Of a stretch of 12,288 bases of DNA, positions 1-8,146 are shown in pieces. Each line of letters starts with the position of its first letter. Positions within the stretch are counted from its first letter, which is position 1. The translations under genes were made by a program, and so were the position numbers. Location of the stretch: the NCBI GenBank assembly GCA_947176055.1, contig CAMWPE010000051.1, positions 1 to 12,288 on the forward strand, read 5' to 3'. The notes beneath the pieces were generated by a model. It was given only the letters and a program-made list of their open reading frames with translations. It did not search any database and had not been told where the DNA came from. This DNA comes from an uncultured Desulfovibrio sp. (lineage in GTDB: Bacteria; Desulfobacterota; Desulfovibrionia; Desulfovibrionales; Desulfovibrionaceae).

Positions 1-243
1 CTCCTATGCAAGCAGGAGCTGATCCTGGCCCTCGTCGGCGCCATTTTTGTAGCCGAAACCTTGTCCGTAATTTTGCAGGTAAGCTATTTTCGCTGGTCGG
101 GCGGAAAACGGATTTTCAGGATGGCTCCCTTGCATCATCACTTTGAATTGAAGGGTATTCCGGAATCGAAAATTATTATCCGCTTCTGGATCTTGTCCAT
201 TTTGCTTGGACTTGTCGCTCTCTCGGCTCTTAAGTTGAGGTAA
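1..243 (+). CDS. mraY: MraY, phospho-MurNAc-pentapeptide transferase (3' end only)
   Basis: Only the last 80 codons are present; the gene enters from the left edge in frame 1 and stops at TAA 241-243. MraY is the integral membrane enzyme that moves phospho-MurNAc-pentapeptide from UDP to undecaprenyl phosphate, making lipid I at the inner face of the cytoplasmic membrane. The visible part carries the family's C-terminal signature: an ETLSVILQV stretch in a membrane helix, then MAPLHHHFELKG with the conserved HHH triad (nt 133-141), then a last hydrophobic helix ending in LKLR. A TTG codon at 61 could be mistaken for a start, but homology runs through it to base 1. The stop codon lies inside the murD ribosome-binding region, two bases before the murD ATG, so the two genes are translationally close. 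Confidence 0.97.
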   Translation, partial: LLCKQELILALVGAIFVAETLSVILQVSYFRWSGGKRIFRMAPLHHHFELKGIPESKIIIRFWILSILLGLVALSALKLR

Positions 244-245
244 GG

Positions 246-1544
246 ATGACGCTAGACAGAAAACGCAGGAACAGACCGGAACCGGGCCAGACTGCGGTCG
301 TTATTGGAGCCGGTCGTTCCGGCATCGCCGCGGCCCGCTTATTAAGCTCAAAAGGAGTAAAGACGCGTTTGCTGGATCAAAAAGAAAACGCTGTCGCTCC
401 GGAAAAACTCAAAGAGCTCTCCGCGCTTGGCGTGGAAACGAGACTGGGCCCCCACAAAAAGGACGATTTCCGAGGGGCTGATTTCGTAATTCCCAGTCCG
501 GGCATGCCCATCGCAAAGGCAAACGAACTCCTGGAAGATAACCCCGCGCGGGTAATCTCGGAGATGGAACTCGCGTGGCGTTACCTCGACAACGAGCCTG
601 TCCTGGCTGTCACGGGCACAAGCGGCAAGACAACAACAGCGTCCCTTGCGGCGGCCATGCTCAAGGCGCAGGGCTACGAAGTGTTTCTAGGCGGAAATAT
701 TGGCACCCCTTTGAGCGAATATCTCCTCGCTAACAGAAAAGCTGACGCGCTGGTCCTGGAAATTTCCAGTTTCCAGCTTCAAGGATGCGACACATTCCGT
801 CCGCGGGCCGGAATTTTGTTGAATTTAAGTCCAAATCATCTCGACTATCATAAAAATCTGGAGGAATACGCGAACGCCAAATTCAGGCTGTTCCGTTGCC
901 AGGACGAGGGAGATCTTGCCATCCTTGGCCCGGGTCTTGAAGATTTGGCCGCGCGCTATCCCATTAAAGCGAGGAGACTCTGGCTTTCTCCGGCGGAAAG
1001 GTTTCCCGAACTAAAACTTCCAGGCGCCCATAATCAAACAAACGCCGAAGCCGCGTGGCAAGCAGTTAAATTTTTTGGCGTGACCCTGGAGAACGCGACC
1101 AGGGCCGCGGAAATGTTCAGGCCGTTGCCGCACAGGCTGGAAACGGTTCTCGAACGCGATGGCGTAACCTATATAAACGACTCCAAAAGCACGACCTTGC
1201 CTTCCCTGGAAGCGGCTTTGAAAGCCATGCGGGGACCGGTCAGACTGTTATGCGGAGGCAAATTCAAAGGCGGCGATCCCTCGAGCCTGATTCCTCTAAT
1301 CCGCGAAAAAGTAGTCGAGATAGGTTTGTTCGGCGCCAGTCGGGATATCTTTGAAAAATCCTGGGAGGGAACCGCGCCTATATCATGGAGTCCGGATCTC
1401 AAAGGAGCGACGGAGAAACTCGCGTCAAACTCCCGGCCCGGCGACTCGGTGCTGCTTTCGCCCGCCACATCGAGTTATGACTTGTACAAAAATTATATGG
1501 AAAGGGGAGACGATTTCCGGAAAATCGTTGAAAATCTAAAATGA
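246..1544 (+). CDS. murD: MurD, UDP-MurNAc-L-alanine:D-glutamate ligase
   Basis: This cytoplasmic Mur ligase adds D-glutamate to UDP-MurNAc-L-Ala with ATP. Its 432 residues are close to the usual 430-450. The N-terminal Rossmann-like domain has GAGRSG (21-26). The ATP-binding P-loop is GTSGKTT (124-130). The central domain has EISSFQL (172-178) and NLSPNHLDYH (193-202). The C-terminal domain has PHRLE (295-299), NDSKSTT (311-317), CGGKFKGGD (336-344) and LSPATSSYDLYKNY (404-417). Order and spacing fit MurD rather than MurC, MurE or MurF. Some normally conserved positions differ: Ser instead of Asn in the P-loop, and Thr instead of Asn at the end of NDSKxTN. All lysines and acidic residues I would expect are present, so I take it as functional. 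The start is set by a GAGG SD at 237-240, which overlaps the end of mraY. Its stop overlaps the ftsW start (ATGA, 1541-1544). Confidence 0.96.
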   Translation: MTLDRKRRNRPEPGQTAVVIGAGRSGIAAARLLSSKGVKTRLLDQKENAVAPEKLKELSALGVETRLGPHKKDDFRGADFVIPSPGMPIAKANELLEDNPARVISEMELAWRYLDNEPVLAVTGTSGKTTTASLAAAMLKAQGYEVFLGGNIGTPLSEYLLANRKADALVLEISSFQLQGCDTFRPRAGILLNLSPNHLDYHKNLEEYANAKFRLFRCQDEGDLAILGPGLEDLAARYPIKARRLWLSPAERFPELKLPGAHNQTNAEAAWQAVKFFGVTLENATRAAEMFRPLPHRLETVLERDGVTYINDSKSTTLPSLEAALKAMRGPVRLLCGGKFKGGDPSSLIPLIREKVVEIGLFGASRDIFEKSWEGTAPISWSPDLKGATEKLASNSRPGDSVLLSPATSSYDLYKNYMERGDDFRKIVENLK

Positions 1545-2689
1545 AAAAATCGCTTGAAGAAACCGCTCTTGACGCCGCGACGGAAACCGCCGCGCCCGGA
1601 TCCTATGACTGGACGCTTTTCGCCATTGTCCTCGCGATACTGGGTATCGGCCTTGTAATGGTGCTGTCCGCTAGCGGCGTTGTGGCTGAACAAACCAACG
1701 GGGACAAGTATTTCTTTTTTAAGAAACAACTTATCTTCGCTTTCGTAGGCGGCGCGGCCATGTGGACGGCCGCTTTATTGCCAAGGAATTTAATCTATAA
1801 AATCCATTATCCCGCGCTTTTCGCGGCTCTTTTGCTTTTGCTGATTACTCTTTCTCCTCTCGCTCCCTCCATAAACGGAGCGCGAAGATGGATAAAAATC
1901 GGTCCTGTCTCTATCCAGCCGATGGAATTTGTAAAAATTGCTCTCGCCCTCTACCTGGCTTATTTCATGAGCGCGAAGCAAAACCTCATCAGGACTTTCA
2001 GCAGGGGCGTTATTCCGCCATTCGCCGTGACGGGACTCTTTTGTTTTCTCCTGCTTCTGCAGCCGGATTTTGGAAGCGCCGTGGTAGTCGCGTCGATTCT
2101 CTTTTTTATGTGTCTCATCGGAGGCACCCGTCTTATATATATCATTTTCTCCCTTTGTCTGGCTTGCGCCGGCGCGGCCGCGCTAGCCATAGCCGAGCCA
2201 TACAGGCTTCGCCGGTTGCTGGCTTTTCTCAATCCTTTCGAGGACGCGGCGGACACGGGCTACCAGCTGGTCCAATCCTTGCTCGCGATTGGTTCTGGCA
2301 GCTTTTTCGGAGTGGGCATAGGCGCGAGCAAACAAAAAATGTTTTATCTGCCGGAAGCCCATAACGATTTTATCATGGCGGTGCTGGCTGAAGAAACCGG
2401 CTTCCTGGGCGTTACGATCGTTATGGGACTCTTTGGCCTTTTATTTTGGCGTTGTCATAAAATCATCATGGGCCAGCGGAATCTGCGCGACAGGTTCATC
2501 GCGGCCGCGCTTACCGTTATCCTCGTCCTGGGAGCCATCTTGAATCTGGCGGTGGTGATGGGCGTCGCGCCGCCCAAAGGCGTGCCCATGCCCTTCATGA
2601 GCTATGGCGGAAGCAACCTGGTCGCGACCTTATTATGCGTGGGGCTGCTTCTTAATTTTTCGCGAACGGTATGGACAAAATCATCCTGA
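1541..2689 (+). CDS. ftsW: FtsW, SEDS-family septal peptidoglycan glycosyltransferase
   Basis: This polytopic membrane protein polymerises lipid II into glycan strands at the division septum together with its class B PBP partner, whose gene is normally upstream in the cluster and outside this window. It has 382 residues with about ten hydrophobic segments after a short cytoplasmic N-terminus. SEDS signatures are clear: INGARRWI (111-118), QPMEF (126-130), QPDFGSA (174-180), NPFEDAADTGYQ (231-242), PEAHNDFI (271-278) and PKGVPMPFMSYGGSN (345-359). Asp276 in the PEAHNDF motif matches the aspartate found essential in RodA/FtsW. The family often has QPSE where this has QPME. The position between murD and murG identifies it as FtsW rather than RodA. 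Its ATG shares ATGA with the murD stop and there is no strong SD, which points to translational coupling. Confidence 0.95.
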   Translation: MKKSLEETALDAATETAAPGSYDWTLFAIVLAILGIGLVMVLSASGVVAEQTNGDKYFFFKKQLIFAFVGGAAMWTAALLPRNLIYKIHYPALFAALLLLLITLSPLAPSINGARRWIKIGPVSIQPMEFVKIALALYLAYFMSAKQNLIRTFSRGVIPPFAVTGLFCFLLLLQPDFGSAVVVASILFFMCLIGGTRLIYIIFSLCLACAGAAALAIAEPYRLRRLLAFLNPFEDAADTGYQLVQSLLAIGSGSFFGVGIGASKQKMFYLPEAHNDFIMAVLAEETGFLGVTIVMGLFGLLFWRCHKIIMGQRNLRDRFIAAALTVILVLGAILNLAVVMGVAPPKGVPMPFMSYGGSNLVATLLCVGLLLNFSRTVWTKSS

Positions 2690-3729
2690 CCACCGGTGGC
2701 ACCGGCGGGCACATCTTTCCGGCGCTCGCCGTAGCCGAGCGCGTAAGGGAGAAAAATCCGGAAGCGCGAATACTCTTCATTGGCTCCGATTATGGCCTGG
2801 AAGGAGATTTGTCGCGCCGATCCGGTCTCGAGTTTTACGGCCTGGCGACCCGAGGCGTCCTGGGACGCGGGTTAAAAGCTATTCCCGCGACAGCAAGGCT
2901 CGTCATGGCGCTTTTTAAAGCGCGCGGAAGAATAAAAAAATTTGATCCCGATATTGTCGCGGGATTCGGAGGCTACGCGTCATTCGCGCCCGCCCTGGCC
3001 GCGAAAACCCTGGGTATTCCTCTGCTTATTCACGAACAGAACGCTGTTTGCGGCGCGGGTAACAGGATCCTTGGCGGATTCGCGGACAAAATATGCGTGT
3101 CGCAAAAAAATACCGCCGGTTTTTCCCGCGATACTGTCTTTACCGGCAATCCCGTCCGTAAAGAAATCGCCGCCGCGCGCCGCGAAGGCGGCGGCAAACG
3201 CCTATTAATCCTTGGCGGATCCCAGGGAGCGACGGGCATAAACAAATTTATTGCCGGCATTCTTTCGACCTTGCGCGCGGCCGGCGTCGAAGTGTGGCAT
3301 CAGTGCGGGGAAAGGGATTTCCCCTGGCTTAAAGGAATCTATGATAAAACCGGGGTTCCTTCATGGCGGCTGGAACCTTTTATAATTAATATGAACGAAG
3401 CTTACGGCTGGGCGGATCTTGCTTTTTGCCGTTCTGGCGCGACCACGGTCGCCGAACTCCGCGTCGCTGGAATCCCAGCCATCCTGACTCCGTTTCCCGC
3501 CGCGATTCATGATCATCAAACCTTGAATGCTAAAAATATGAGCGAGGACGGAGGAGCCATATTAATTCCGGAGAAAGAACTCGACGCGAATACGGGAAAT
3601 ATAATAATCGCGCTGCTGAACAACCCGCTTGAGCTGGAAAAAATGTCGCGAGCCGCTTTGGCGGGGGGAGTTCCAGACGCGGCGGACAGGATTGTTCGCG
3701 AAATGGAAAAGACGGTTTTGAGAAAATGA
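2671..3729 (+). CDS. murG: MurG, lipid II synthase (UDP-GlcNAc transferase)
   Basis: MurG is a membrane-associated GT-B glycosyltransferase that adds GlcNAc from UDP-GlcNAc to lipid I, giving lipid II on the cytoplasmic face. Its 352 residues match the family length. The N-terminal glycine-rich loop GGTGGHIFPA (9-18) with its catalytic-region histidine is intact. GFGGYAS (98-104), HEQNAVCGAGNR (121-132) and GNPVR (159-163) follow. The C-terminal nucleotide-sugar domain has LGGSQGA (181-187), CRSGATTVAEL (253-263) and DHQTLNA (281-287). The gene starts inside the end of ftsW, with a 19-base overlap and no obvious SD, so translation probably depends on ribosomes finishing ftsW. The N-terminus MDKIILTTGG leaves little room for another start. 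Its stop overlaps the murC ATG (ATGA, 3726-3729). Confidence 0.96.
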   Translation: MDKIILTTGGTGGHIFPALAVAERVREKNPEARILFIGSDYGLEGDLSRRSGLEFYGLATRGVLGRGLKAIPATARLVMALFKARGRIKKFDPDIVAGFGGYASFAPALAAKTLGIPLLIHEQNAVCGAGNRILGGFADKICVSQKNTAGFSRDTVFTGNPVRKEIAAARREGGGKRLLILGGSQGATGINKFIAGILSTLRAAGVEVWHQCGERDFPWLKGIYDKTGVPSWRLEPFIINMNEAYGWADLAFCRSGATTVAELRVAGIPAILTPFPAAIHDHQTLNAKNMSEDGGAILIPEKELDANTGNIIIALLNNPLELEKMSRAALAGGVPDAADRIVREMEKTVLRK

Positions 3730-5102
3730 AAAACAAGATAAAAAAGATTCATATGATAGGAATAGGCGGCGCGGGGATGTGCGGCATCGCCGAGATCCTG
3801 CTCGAGCAAGGCTATGAGATCGAAGGTTCCGATCTCTCTGATTCCGCCCCTGTCCGTCGCCTGAAAAAACTTGGCGCCAAAATTTACCAGGGCCACAGCG
3901 CGAGCAATTTGGGGCAAGCGCAGGTAGTCATACGCTCCACGGCTATTTCGGACGAAAATCCGGAAATTATCGAAGCCCGCGCCAGAAAAATAGCCATAAT
4001 TCCCCGCGCGGAGATGCTGGCGGAGTTAATGCGTCTGAAACAGGGCGTAGCCGTAGCCGGAACGCATGGCAAAACTACCACCACGTCGCTGACCGCCTCG
4101 ATTTTTGAGGCTGCCGGCCTTGATCCCACCGTAATCATTGGGGGAAGACTCAACGTTTACGGGACGAACGCGCGTCTGGGCAAAGGATCTTTTCTTATCG
4201 CCGAGGCGGACGAGTCGGACGGTTCCTTTCTATGCCTATTGCCCATTGTAAATATTGTCACCAATATCGATAACGATCATATGGATTTTTATAAATCCCC
4301 TGAAGAGATCGACGAAGCTTTTCTCCAGTTTATGAATAACGCGCCTTTTTACGGAATAAATATCGTTTGCGGCGACAACGCGCGCGTCCGCAAAATCCTG
4401 CCGCGCGTCAAAAGGCAGGCTTTGACGTACGGCTTTGAAGCAGACAATACGCTCCGCGCGAATATTCTGGAAATGGGACGAAAAAGCAGGTTCGAAGTCC
4501 TTCGGGGAGACGAACGGCTTGGAGAAGTCTCTTTGCCGCAACCTGGCAAGCATAACATTTTGAATGCCCTGGGAGCTATTGGCGCGGCGTTCGCGGCGGA
4601 CATACCTTTCGAAAAATGCCGCGAGGGCCTGGAATCTTTCAAAGGCGTAGGCCGCAGATTTGAATGGAAGGGCGACCGGGATGGCGTCACCGTTATTGAC
4701 GACTACGCTCATCATCCCGCCGAAATCGAAGCGACTTTACGGACAGCGCGAACAGTGTTTCCTGACCGGAGAATAGTAGTCGCCTTTCAGCCGCACAGGT
4801 TCACCCGCTCCCAGGCTTTCTTTGGTGATTTCTGCAAGGTTTTCGCCAACGCCGACGAATTGCTTTTGACCGAAATTTACGCCGCCTCCGAAAATCCCAT
4901 ACCCGGCGTGTCGGGTATGAGCCTGTGTCACGGAGTCAGACAGGTTACAGATACTCCGGCGCGTTATTTTCAATCCATTGAAGAGATGAAAGACGAGCTT
5001 TCGGGCATTCTTGTCCCCGGCGATATCCTTATAACCATGGGCGCCGGCACAATCACCGGTTTGGGACCAGCATGGATCGCGGATAAAGAACAATGCGCGT
5101 AA
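3726..5102 (+). CDS. murC: MurC, UDP-MurNAc:L-alanine ligase
   Basis: MurC is the first of the cytoplasmic Mur ligases and joins L-alanine to UDP-MurNAc with ATP. Its 458 residues are typical. Domain 1 has the UDP-binding GIGGAGMCGIAE loop (12-23), which is diagnostic for MurC. Domain 2 has the P-loop GTHGKTTTT (112-120), EADESDGSF (160-168) and NIDNDHMDFY (180-189). Domain 3 has GVGRRFE (307-313), DDYAHHPAE (325-333) and QPHRFTR (355-361), and ends after the glycine-rich MGAGTI segment. No key residue appears to be missing. The ATG overlaps the murG stop by four bases and the 3' end overlaps the murB start by ten, so murG, murC and murB form a tightly coupled block. Confidence 0.97.
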   Translation: MKNKIKKIHMIGIGGAGMCGIAEILLEQGYEIEGSDLSDSAPVRRLKKLGAKIYQGHSASNLGQAQVVIRSTAISDENPEIIEARARKIAIIPRAEMLAELMRLKQGVAVAGTHGKTTTTSLTASIFEAAGLDPTVIIGGRLNVYGTNARLGKGSFLIAEADESDGSFLCLLPIVNIVTNIDNDHMDFYKSPEEIDEAFLQFMNNAPFYGINIVCGDNARVRKILPRVKRQALTYGFEADNTLRANILEMGRKSRFEVLRGDERLGEVSLPQPGKHNILNALGAIGAAFAADIPFEKCREGLESFKGVGRRFEWKGDRDGVTVIDDYAHHPAEIEATLRTARTVFPDRRIVVAFQPHRFTRSQAFFGDFCKVFANADELLLTEIYAASENPIPGVSGMSLCHGVRQVTDTPARYFQSIEEMKDELSGILVPGDILITMGAGTITGLGPAWIADKEQCA

Positions 5103-5968
5103 TAATGGAGCCGTCGTTAGCCGACAGGACGACAATCAGGCTGGGCGGAAAAGCCATAGCCGAATTAACCGTCGAAAATTACGACGATCTAAAAATATTG
5201 CCAGAACGTTGCAGGGAATTGGGCGGAAAGCCGTTCGTTCTGGGAAGAGGCAGCAATATTCTCGCGGCGGGACACGATTTGCCCCTAATCCTGATCCGGC
5301 TCAATTTAAAGCCAAAATTGGGGGTCTACGCCAGAAGCGGCGACAAGATTTATTTAAGGGCGAGCGCCCAGATACCCTTCGCGCATGTATTGCGATATTG
5401 CCTTGCGAACGGGCTTTCGGGACTGGAAGGTCTTGTAGGTATACCAGGCCAGATCGGCGGCCTTACGGCTATGAACGCGGGCTCCTTTGGCGCCGAAACT
5501 GGGGCCCTTCTCCATTCGGTTCTCGTATGGTCCGATCGAGGATTAAACCTGATATATCAAAAGGATATAATAAGGGAATACCGGCGATTGAAGTTTGGGG
5601 ATCTACCGGGTTCGCCCATCGTTCTGGAATCCATTTTTACCTTGACCGCCTCCTTAAAGAGTGTCATTTTGAAGCGAGCGAATCTCAATTTTCTTGAGAA
5701 AAAGTCAAGACAACCTATCGTGTCCCTCAGCGCGGGGTGCGCCTTCAAAAACCCTCCCGGGCTAGCCGCCGGAAAAATACTGGATATGGCGGGCTTCAGG
5801 GGAAAGGAAAGGGGCGGCATGGCGTTTTCATCCCAACACGCCAATTTTCTTGTAAACCTGGGCAACGGTTCGCCGGAAGCGGCTTTTGATCTGCTTGCCG
5901 AAGCCAGGGAAACGGCGCTCCGTAAATTTGGCATCAGACTCGAGCCTGAAGTGAGAATTTTGAGTTAA
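5093..5968 (+). CDS. murB: MurB, UDP-N-acetylenolpyruvoylglucosamine reductase
   Basis: MurB is a cytoplasmic FAD enzyme that reduces UDP-GlcNAc-enolpyruvate to UDP-MurNAc with NADPH. At 291 residues it has the short, type II-like length (E. coli type I is about 342). FAD-binding motifs are VLGRGSNIL (49-57) and GLVGIPGQIGG (113-123). The catalytic-arginine segment is EYRRLKFG (162-169, Arg164 by alignment). AGCAFKNP (214-221) carries Cys216 where the E. coli enzyme has the catalytic proton donor Ser229. SSQHANFLVN (246-255) and the terminal LEPEVRIL (283-290), with the catalytic glutamate, complete the family pattern. The start is uncertain: ATG 5093 overlaps murC by ten bases and has a GGAT/AAAG-like sequence upstream, while ATG 5105 lies just past the murC stop with no SD. 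Eight bases separate the stop from ftsQ. Confidence 0.95.
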   Translation: MRVIMEPSLADRTTIRLGGKAIAELTVENYDDLKILPERCRELGGKPFVLGRGSNILAAGHDLPLILIRLNLKPKLGVYARSGDKIYLRASAQIPFAHVLRYCLANGLSGLEGLVGIPGQIGGLTAMNAGSFGAETGALLHSVLVWSDRGLNLIYQKDIIREYRRLKFGDLPGSPIVLESIFTLTASLKSVILKRANLNFLEKKSRQPIVSLSAGCAFKNPPGLAAGKILDMAGFRGKERGGMAFSSQHANFLVNLGNGSPEAAFDLLAEARETALRKFGIRLEPEVRILS

Positions 5969-5976
5969 GCGGGTAC

Positions 5977-6852
5977 ATGAAAAAGAAAGCCAAAAGAGGC
6001 GGAAATACAAAATATCTGCTTGCCGACGATTACGGAGAAGAGAAAAAAAAATCCTTTTGGAACGGATCAGGAGGGCGACCTGAAAAAGCCGGACGGATAT
6101 TGCGATTAAAAACCATATTTCTGGCGCTCCTGACCCTGTGCGGATTAGCTCTGGCCGCCGTCCTTGTGGGAGCCGCGTCCCTGTGGCTTTACGGAAAGGC
6201 TGTAACAAGCGATTTTTTTACTACAAAACATATCGACGTAACGGGCAATAGCAGGTTATCCCGCGAAATGGTGCTTCAATACGGGGGCTTGAGCGAAGGA
6301 GACAATAGTCTTGCCGTTAGTATAGGCGATGTGGAAAGGAACCTTCGCGATACGCCCTGGGTGGAAAAAGTTACTGTAAAACGACTTCTGCCGGACAGAT
6401 TTGTTATCAAGATTAAGGAACGGATGCCTTCGTTCTGGGTGCATAAAGACGGAAAGTTGTTTTACGCGAATGAAAGGGGCGAGGTTATCGCGCCTGTGGA
6501 GAGTTCCAATTTCCTGTCTTTGCCCACTCTCCGGATAATGCCCGGCGCCGAAGATATTGTTCCAGTCCTGGAAAAATTGTTGAAAGACGCGCAGACCGGC
6601 GTTCTTCCCATAGAGGCGGGAGCCATAGCGTCGGTGATATTAAGTCCGTCAAACGGGGTGGAAATATATCTTGAAGACAGGGAAATGCGGCTTACGATAG
6701 CCGCGGAAGACTGGGAAAGCAATCTAGCGCGGCTAGGAATCGCTCTGGGCGATCTGGCTAAAAGACGCGAGCTGTCCTCGGTGAGGGAAGCCAGAGCGGT
6801 CGATGGCAACGTATGGATTATAAGGAATGGGAATGTCCACGCGCCACAATAA
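5977..6852 (+). CDS. ftsQ: FtsQ, divisome bitopic membrane protein with POTRA domain
   Basis: FtsQ is a single-pass membrane protein that links early and late divisome proteins through FtsB and FtsL. The 291-residue product has a charged cytoplasmic N-terminus (1-46, beginning MKKKAKRGG), one hydrophobic segment at about 47-72, and a periplasmic region. A POTRA domain spans about 79-148, opening with HIDVTGNSRLS and closing with WVEKVTVKRLLPDRFVIKIK (128-147), which is typical of FtsQ/DivIB. A beta domain follows, with GKLFYANERGEVI (159-171) and SLPTLRIMPG (181-190). The last residues are polar. Sequence identity in this family is low, so the call rests on the POTRA core, topology and position between murB and ftsA. 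The SD is weak (GCGGG at 5969-5973). No ddl gene intervenes between murB and this gene. Confidence 0.93.
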   Translation: MKKKAKRGGNTKYLLADDYGEEKKKSFWNGSGGRPEKAGRILRLKTIFLALLTLCGLALAAVLVGAASLWLYGKAVTSDFFTTKHIDVTGNSRLSREMVLQYGGLSEGDNSLAVSIGDVERNLRDTPWVEKVTVKRLLPDRFVIKIKERMPSFWVHKDGKLFYANERGEVIAPVESSNFLSLPTLRIMPGAEDIVPVLEKLLKDAQTGVLPIEAGAIASVILSPSNGVEIYLEDREMRLTIAAEDWESNLARLGIALGDLAKRRELSSVREARAVDGNVWIIRNGNVHAPQ

Positions 6853-6873
6853 ATACGCGAACGGCGAGCTCAT

Positions 6874-6879
6874 AGGGAG
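6874..6879 (+). promoter_or_regulatory. Strong ribosome-binding site of ftsA
   Basis: AGGGAG lies six bases before the ATG at 6886 and fixes the ftsA start. The preceding 33-base gap after ftsQ is the first non-coding gap in the cluster. With the strong SD it suggests that FtsA is translated independently of ftsQ, unlike the coupled mur genes upstream. I see no convincing promoter in the gap. Confidence 0.75.
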
Positions 6880-6885
6880 TAATTA

Positions 6886-8121
6886 ATGGCAAAATCGCCT
6901 ATTATTGTGGGGCTAGATATCGGAACTACAAAAATCTGCGCTGTTATTGGCGAACAGAACGAGGCGGGACAGCTGGAAATTATTGGTCTGGGCTCCAGCA
7001 AATCCACCGGTATGCGTCGCGGCGTGGTATTTAATATCGAACAGACACTCCAAACCATTCGCAAGGCTCTGGCGGAATCCGAACTTATGTCCGGCCGCCA
7101 GATCGAATCCGTTTACGCGGGCATCGCCGGCAGCCATATTATGGGAATTAACAGCGACGGGCTTATCGCAGTAAAAGGCGGCATCGTCACTCAAAGAGAT
7201 ATAGAAAGGGTAATAGACGCGGCTAAAGTGCTGGCCATACCGGCGAACAGGGAAGTTATCCACACTTTGCCGCAGGAATATATTATCGATAGTCAGAGAG
7301 GCATTGTGGATCCTCTCGGCATGGCCGGAGTGCGACTTGAAGTAAAGGTGCATATTGTAACCGGCGACGTGTCATCCGCTCAAAACATAGTAAGATCCTG
7401 TCGCCGCAGTAATCTGCAGGTTGCGGATCTCGCCCTGGAATCGCTCGCTTCCGCGAAGGCCGTTTTGACAAAAGAAGAACGTGAAATTGGCGTAGCGCTT
7501 GTTGATATAGGCGGCGGAACTACAGACGTGGCTATTTTTGCCAACGACGCCATAAAGCATACGGCGGTGTTGCCAATAGGGGGACAGCATCTATCCAACG
7601 ATATAGCCTTTGGTTTGAAAACTCCGGTGGCCGAAGCGGAAAAGATAAAAACCAAATACGGTTGCGCCATCGAGGATATGATCGAAAATGACGAGGTTTT
7701 CGAGGTGCCGTTAGTCGGCGGCAGGAATCCCGCCAAAGCCACGCGTCGTCAGCTCGCCACGATTTGCGAGCCCCGTATGGTGGAAATTCTCGAGCTGGTG
7801 GATCAGGTGATCGCGCGCTCCACATACAAGGATCTTTTGGGAGCCGGTATTGTCCTTACCGGAGGCGCGGCTTTGATTCCAGGTTGTCAGGAGCTTGGGG
7901 CGGAGATCTTCGACGCGCCTACCCGGATAGGATATCCTCTTGAAATCGGCGGTATTAAAGATATAGTGCATAGTCCCAAATTCTCCACGGCGGTCGGCCT
8001 ATTGCGATACGGAGCCGAGCAGGAACAACCGGTCAACAGGATATTTTCCTCCAATAACGATTCGGGTATTTTCGAGGGTATCCTGGCGAGAATGAAAAGA
8101 TGGTTTTTAGATATTTCGTAA
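6886..8121 (+). CDS. ftsA: FtsA, actin-like cell division protein
   Basis: FtsA is an actin-fold ATPase that tethers FtsZ filaments to the cytoplasmic membrane and recruits later divisome proteins. It has 411 residues, a normal length. Phosphate-1 motif is VGLDIGTTKIC (8-18), phosphate-2 is VDIGGGTTDVAIF (206-218) and the adenosine motif is GIVLTGGAALIPG (321-333). The FtsA-specific 1C domain lies roughly at 85-165 (SGRQIESVYAGIAGSH just before it). The C-terminus has a variable linker and an amphipathic end, FEGILARMKRWFLDIS (396-411), matching the membrane-targeting helix. It is followed after 25 bases by ftsZ, the usual pairing, and their products act together in the Z-ring. Nothing is missing or truncated. 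Confidence 0.97.
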   Translation: MAKSPIIVGLDIGTTKICAVIGEQNEAGQLEIIGLGSSKSTGMRRGVVFNIEQTLQTIRKALAESELMSGRQIESVYAGIAGSHIMGINSDGLIAVKGGIVTQRDIERVIDAAKVLAIPANREVIHTLPQEYIIDSQRGIVDPLGMAGVRLEVKVHIVTGDVSSAQNIVRSCRRSNLQVADLALESLASAKAVLTKEEREIGVALVDIGGGTTDVAIFANDAIKHTAVLPIGGQHLSNDIAFGLKTPVAEAEKIKTKYGCAIEDMIENDEVFEVPLVGGRNPAKATRRQLATICEPRMVEILELVDQVIARSTYKDLLGAGIVLTGGAALIPGCQELGAEIFDAPTRIGYPLEIGGIKDIVHSPKFSTAVGLLRYGAEQEQPVNRIFSSNNDSGIFEGILARMKRWFLDIS

Positions 8122-8135
8122 TAATATAAGCAGGC

Positions 8136-8141
8136 AGGGAG
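8136..8141 (+). promoter_or_regulatory. Strong ribosome-binding site of ftsZ
   Basis: AGGGAG ends five bases before the ATG at 8147 and settles the ftsZ start. The 25-base ftsA-ftsZ gap is AT-rich at its beginning (8119-8130) but shows no clear -35/-10 pair, so ftsZ seems to depend on transcripts from upstream. Confidence 0.75.
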
Positions 8142-8146
8142 CGGAC

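Noticed and set aside
61..243. TTG at 61 as a start of a separate 60-codon gene
   Set aside because: MraY homology continues upstream in the same frame to the first base of the window, so this is the end of a truncated larger gene.
1888..2364. A 158-codon plus-strand frame inside ftsW
   Set aside because: It overlaps conserved FtsW motifs in another frame, is rich in Arg, Ser and Pro as shadow frames often are, and has no credible SD.
4236..4715. A 159-codon minus-strand frame inside murC
   Set aside because: It is antisense to intact MurC domains and shows no family resemblance.
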